Below, piece by piece: positions 58,650 through 59,078 of a stretch of 59,078 bases of DNA. This DNA is from Sulfuricella sp. (GTDB lineage: Bacteria; Pseudomonadota; Gammaproteobacteria; Burkholderiales; Sulfuricellaceae). Numbering within the stretch: position 1 is the first letter of the stretch; every line of letters starts with the position of its first letter. The position numbers were made by a program, and so were the translations under genes. The stretch is taken from contig JAGXQV010000022.1 of the NCBI GenBank assembly GCA_018336195.1, positions 1 to 59,078 on the forward strand. Reading direction: 5' to 3'. The notes beneath the pieces are model-generated. The model ran no database searches. It had not been told where the DNA came from and was given only the letters and a program-made list of their open reading frames with translations.

Positions 58650-59078
58650 ACAGGCACCATCACCAAGCAGATGCGATGGCCTGCCGGTAATTCAGCTTGG
58701 CCGTGAATCGTTCCGATTCGGCATCCAGGTCATCAAGCCTGAAGACCTGATCTCGCAAAACAAAAAACATCCTGCATGACGCGATCCGACCGTCTATTTC
58801 AGCCTTTATTTCGTGCTCTGGCCTTCTTGGGTCGGGTGGATGTCGGGGCAAAATTTTCAGACGCTATCAGATTTTTAGGTCTTACGTAACTGTAATAAAT
58901 GACAGTTACATATCGATTTCGAAAGGGGTAAATTTCGGCGTTGCAGTGGTGCGTCATCCAGTGAAAGGGATGCCCAAACGTCGCAATGACAACCTCAAGG
59001 GAACGACAAGACCATGAAAAAAGATCGACGTATTTCGGGATGCTTCAGGTGGATTATCAAAATCCCTATTTAGTAATG
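58650..59078. other. Window end: no confident gene; one inverted repeat
   Basis: A 63-codon frame on the minus strand (58660-58851) has no ribosome site or known pattern and is left uncalled. GTAACTGT-N8-ACAGTTAC (58886-58909) is a perfect dyad, which could be an operator for a gene beyond the window. The ATG at 59014 opens only 19 codons. Confidence 0.4.

Noticed and set aside
58660-58851. 63-codon minus-strand frame near the window end
   Set aside because: No ribosome site or family pattern; could be a remnant, but not supportable.
1-59078. tRNA, rRNA, riboswitch or CRISPR in the window
   Set aside because: None was recognised by eye; a covariance-model scan would be needed to exclude small RNAs.

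Overview
The window looks like chromosomal DNA of a Gram-negative proteobacterium. Evidence for this is an RND efflux tripartite operon, outer-membrane beta-barrel proteins, a type II secretion/type IV pilus-like operon and topoisomerase IV. The G+C-rich coding sequence and the gene families suggest a betaproteobacterium (Nitrosomonadales-like), but the lineage is inferred, not shown. Coding is dense, with many short operons and several accessory islands. No rRNA, tRNA or CRISPR array was recognised.

Layout. 1-3.1 kb: the end of a collagen-like protein with a strong terminator, a RelB/YafQ-type toxin-antitoxin pair with a palindromic operator, a glycosyltransferase-methyltransferase fusion, and two nested repeat elements. 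3.1-8.1 kb: a plus-strand run with a large exported Gly/Ser-rich protein, small proteins, an ankyrin protein, a CRP-like protein without a DNA-binding domain, an AF1514-like protein and pseudoazurin. 8.1-13.3 kb: an ECF sigma factor and NrsF-type anti-sigma factor next to a Met-rich MXKDX peptide, DipZ and an exported MsrA. This resembles a periplasmic oxidant (hypochlorite) defence module. 13.3-21 kb: RND efflux operon and a chemoreceptor. 21-24.6 kb: an outer-membrane protein, orphan hydrogenase-maturation genes (HupH-like, HyaD-like, truncated HupF/HypC), a glutathione transferase and a decayed second copy of the toxin-antitoxin pair. 25.5-35 kb: a Wadjet-type defence operon (jetABCD-like) divergent from a WYL regulator and an unrecognised co-transcribed gene. 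35-44 kb: a substrate-binding protein/sensor-kinase pair, a lone ParB, and parE/parC. 44-45.3 kb: small, partly Cys-rich proteins and an NrfJ-like protein. 45.6-57.2 kb: a type II secretion/type IV pilus-like operon of 11 genes, bracketed by a soluble histidine kinase and a NarL-type response regulator. 57.2-59 kb: outer-membrane and membrane proteins.

The non-coding DNA holds several signals. A 169-171 bp MITE-like element with 22/24-bp terminal inverted repeats is present three times. Two copies are identical, and two copies have perfect 8-bp target duplications; one of those sits inside an older repeat family that also has three copies. A 48-bp partly palindromic motif lies upstream of three unlinked genes (a large exported protein, an outer-membrane protein and a small Cys-rich protein). 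It may be the operator of a NarL-type regulator, possibly the one encoded in this window. All functional calls come from reading motifs and gene order by eye; no database search was run.
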